A stretch of DNA of 7,723 bases from Methanolobus sp. UBA118 (lineage in GTDB: Archaea; Halobacteriota; Methanosarcinia; Methanosarcinales; Methanosarcinaceae), in contig DACO01000196.1 of NCBI GenBank assembly GCA_002508635.1, positions 12,397 through 20,119 of the forward strand. Reading direction: 5' to 3'. The notes beneath the pieces are model-generated. The model worked only from the letters and a program-made list of their open reading frames with translations, did no database searches and had not been told where the DNA came from. Positions 6,256-7,723 of the stretch are shown here, one piece after another. How positions within the stretch are numbered: position 1 is the stretch's first letter; every line of letters begins with the position of its first letter. A program made the translations under genes and the position numbers.

Positions 6256-7553
6256 TGAAGGCACTCCTTCACAAGAGCTTCTGTGGTCTCATAGAGCTCT
6301 TCTACGTTTTCACCGGACTGGGCCGTAATACGTATCTTGGGCTCGGTTCCCGACGGGCGTACAAGTACCCATCCTTTTTCCATTTCGACCCTTATGCCAT
6401 CGATATCTGAGACCGTCCCCATGGATCCAAGTTTTTCTTTTACTGCTTCCATCAGCTTTTTTTTGGCTGAGTCGTCACATGCAAGTGTACCACGGAGGGT
6501 TGGGTATTGGGGAAGGCTTTCCTTTAATTCCGATAATGGAGTTTCGTTAACAATATCCACGAGTTTTGCGGCCGCATAAATGCCATCCGGACAATAGGAG
6601 ATTCTCGGGAATATCCAGCTTCCCGATGGTTCCCCTCCGAAATCCGCTCCCTGCTCTTTCATCTTTTCAGCCACATAAACGTCTCCTACCCGTGTCCTGA
6701 TGATCTCGGCCTCCGGCAGGGCATCATCCACGATCATGGAAGTGTCCACAGGCACGGCGATCTTTGATCTGCCCTTACACTCGCCGGATGCAAATATGGC
6801 AAGCATTTCATCTCCTGTTACGAAATTTCCTTTTTCGTCAACTGCCATCATCCTGTCAGCATCACCGTCATGTGCAATACCCAGGCTTGCATCGAGTTCT
6901 TTCACCACTTTCATCAACATAGCAAGATTCTTTTCATTGGGCTCGGGATTCCTTGCCGGAAAGTGTCCGTCAAGCTGGGAGTTCAGTGTTATTACCTCGC
7001 ATCCCATTTTCCGTAAAAGGGCTGGCGTGATCGTACCTCCCGCACCACATCCGCAGTCAAGGATCACTCGCATGGATGATTTTCCTGAGTTTTTAAGGAT
7101 CATATCTGTATGGTCCCTTACGGCACCGTCGTATGAACCTATCTTACCGACCTCGTCCCAGTTGACATGGTTGAAGTCTTCGTTCTCGATTATAGACTCT
7201 ATCTCTTCCTGTTGCTGTGAATCAAAGGCCATGCCGTCAGGGTTCCAGAGTTTTATCCCGACGTATTCTGCAGGGTTGTGGGATGCCGTTATCATAACTC
7301 CGCAGTCGTAGTGCCTTGCTGCATACGCAAGCGTGGGTGTTGTCACGAGTCCGACACGGACAACATCGCAACCAGCAGAAACCAGACCTGAGATAAGCGC
7401 ATGCTCTATCATCTCACCTGCAACCCTTGGGTCCCTTCCTATGACAGCTGTCTTCTTTGACTTTCCAAGTGCAAGCCCGACTTTCAGGGCAAGGTCCACG
7501 GTTATGTCCCTGTTAGCTATTCCTCTTATGCCTGATGAACCGAACAGTTTCAT
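6252..7553 (-). CDS. glmM: Phosphoglucosamine mutase (archaeal alpha-D-phosphohexomutase family)
   Basis: Converts glucosamine-6-phosphate to glucosamine-1-phosphate, the step between GlmS and GlmU. The 433-residue protein shows the four landmark loops of the phosphohexomutase family in order. TASHNP has the phosphorylated Ser at 91. DGDADR at 229-234 binds Mg through Asp229, Asp231 and Asp233. GEPSG at 307-311 recognises the sugar, and RPSGTEP at 399-405 binds phosphate. The N-terminal FGSSGIRG is also typical, and the length is somewhat shorter than the 440-460 usual in this family. Sequence alone does not exclude phosphomannomutase or phosphoglucomutase activity; the position between glmS and glmU decides the call. 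ATG at 7553 is preceded by GAGG six nt upstream. It starts 35 bp after the glmS stop, in a gap holding a mini-ORF that overlaps its start codon, and its stop overlaps the glmU start. Confidence 0.92.
   Translation of the reverse strand: MKLFGSSGIRGIANRDITVDLALKVGLALGKSKKTAVIGRDPRVAGEMIEHALISGLVSAGCDVVRVGLVTTPTLAYAARHYDCGVMITASHNPAEYVGIKLWNPDGMAFDSQQQEEIESIIENEDFNHVNWDEVGKIGSYDGAVRDHTDMILKNSGKSSMRVILDCGCGAGGTITPALLRKMGCEVITLNSQLDGHFPARNPEPNEKNLAMLMKVVKELDASLGIAHDGDADRMMAVDEKGNFVTGDEMLAIFASGECKGRSKIAVPVDTSMIVDDALPEAEIIRTRVGDVYVAEKMKEQGADFGGEPSGSWIFPRISYCPDGIYAAAKLVDIVNETPLSELKESLPQYPTLRGTLACDDSAKKKLMEAVKEKLGSMGTVSDIDGIRVEMEKGWVLVRPSGTEPKIRITAQSGENVEELYETTEALVKECLQ
6256..6271 (-). promoter_or_regulatory. 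Hairpin covering the glmU ribosome binding site
   Basis: On the minus strand TGAAGG, loop AGTG, CCTTCA form a perfect 6-bp stem ending one base before the glmU ATG. The AAGGAG ribosome binding site is partly in the stem and partly in the loop. The same bases encode the last codons of glmM, so a ribosome finishing glmM would open the stem; this suggests translational coupling. Confidence 0.5.
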
Positions 7554-7579
7554 TTAATGCCTCTGTAATTGATTTTCAT
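7550..7579 (-). CDS. Nine-codon mini-ORF between glmS and glmM
   Basis: ATG at 7579 opens a reading frame encoding MKINYRGIK, whose TGA overlaps the glmM start as ATGA. It contains the GAGG ribosome binding site of glmM. Its own upstream GGAGTGA is 9 nt or more away. It could bring ribosomes from glmS to glmM by stop/restart, or be chance; no conservation can be judged here. Confidence 0.2.
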   Translation of the reverse strand: MKINYRGIK

Positions 7580-7588
7580 TAGTGATGC

Positions 7589-7723
7589 TCACTCCACTGT
7601 CACGCTTTTTGCAAGGTTTCTGGGTTTGTCGATAGAGCAATCATTGGCAAGTGCCGTATAGTATGCGAGAAGTTGTAGTACCACCGAAGTAAGTATCGGT
7701 GCCGTCATCTCGTGTGACTGAGG
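7589..7723 (-). CDS. glmS: Glutamine-fructose-6-phosphate aminotransferase (isomerising), C-terminal end only
   Basis: The last 44 codons and stop of glmS; the rest lies beyond the window edge. GlmS uses glutamine and fructose-6-phosphate to make glucosamine-6-phosphate, the first committed step to UDP-GlcNAc. The visible part is the end of the second SIS (sugar isomerase) domain. It has the LQLLAYYTALANDCSIDKPR helix and the near-invariant GlmS ending KPRNLAKSVTVE, in which the terminal lysine-containing tail contributes to the isomerase active site. The reading frame is open to the last base of the window, so the gene is truncated only by the window. It heads the glmS-glmM-glmU run. Its promoter and any control element upstream cannot be seen. 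Confidence 0.95.
   Translation of the reverse strand, partial: PQSHEMTAPILTSVVLQLLAYYTALANDCSIDKPRNLAKSVTVE

Noticed and set aside
6700..7311. 203-codon plus-strand ORF opposite glmM
   Set aside because: Antisense shadow of glmM; Ser/Pro-rich translation without recognisable motifs.
1..7723. CRISPR array, insertion sequence, prophage or defence system
   Set aside because: No spaced repeats, transposase, integrase, terminal inverted repeats or defence-type genes are present; all coding space is accounted for by core metabolism, repair and translation genes.

Overview
This 7.7 kb window looks like ordinary chromosome from a methanogenic archaeon, most likely a member of the Methanosarcinaceae (the Methanolobus, Methanococcoides, Methanohalophilus group is an inference). 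The pointers are a type-2 seryl-tRNA synthetase with its own set of zinc ligands, a [4Fe-4S] family-4 uracil-DNA glycosylase, an archaeal RecJ-like DHH nuclease followed by the KEOPS subunit Pcc1, and a fused archaeal sugar-1-phosphate nucleotidylyltransferase/acetyltransferase. Shine-Dalgarno sites, ATGA stop/start overlaps and TATA-like elements also fit a euryarchaeon.

Layout: (1) 27-971, plus strand, a zinc-less MDR-family NAD(P)H oxidoreductase; (2) 1030-2601, minus strand, type-2 SerRS, convergent with the oxidoreductase across a 58-bp gap holding hairpins and U-tracts; (3) 2602-2824, a 223-bp divergent promoter region; (4) 2825-3439, plus strand, family-4 uracil-DNA glycosylase; (5) 3442-7723, minus strand, a five-gene co-directional run in the order glmS (3' end only), glmM, glmU, recJ-like, pcc1. 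The glycosylase and pcc1 are convergent with only 2 bp between their stop codons.

Function: glmS, glmM and glmU together make UDP-N-acetylglucosamine from fructose-6-phosphate, the precursor for surface glycans and protein N-glycosylation. The nuclease (DNA repair/replication) and Pcc1 (the t6A37 tRNA modification complex) form a tightly overlapping pair downstream, separated from glmU by 40 bp that contain a weak terminator-like element. SerRS (translation) and uracil-DNA glycosylase (base excision repair) are single genes sharing one divergent intergenic region.

No mobile element, CRISPR array, defence island, RNA gene or clearly new system was found. The points worth a second look are small-scale: a hairpin that covers the glmU ribosome binding site, a nine-codon mini-ORF whose stop overlaps the glmM start, a 21-residue Cys-Cys extension on SerRS, a tandem repeat in front of the glycosylase, and start-codon questions in several genes.
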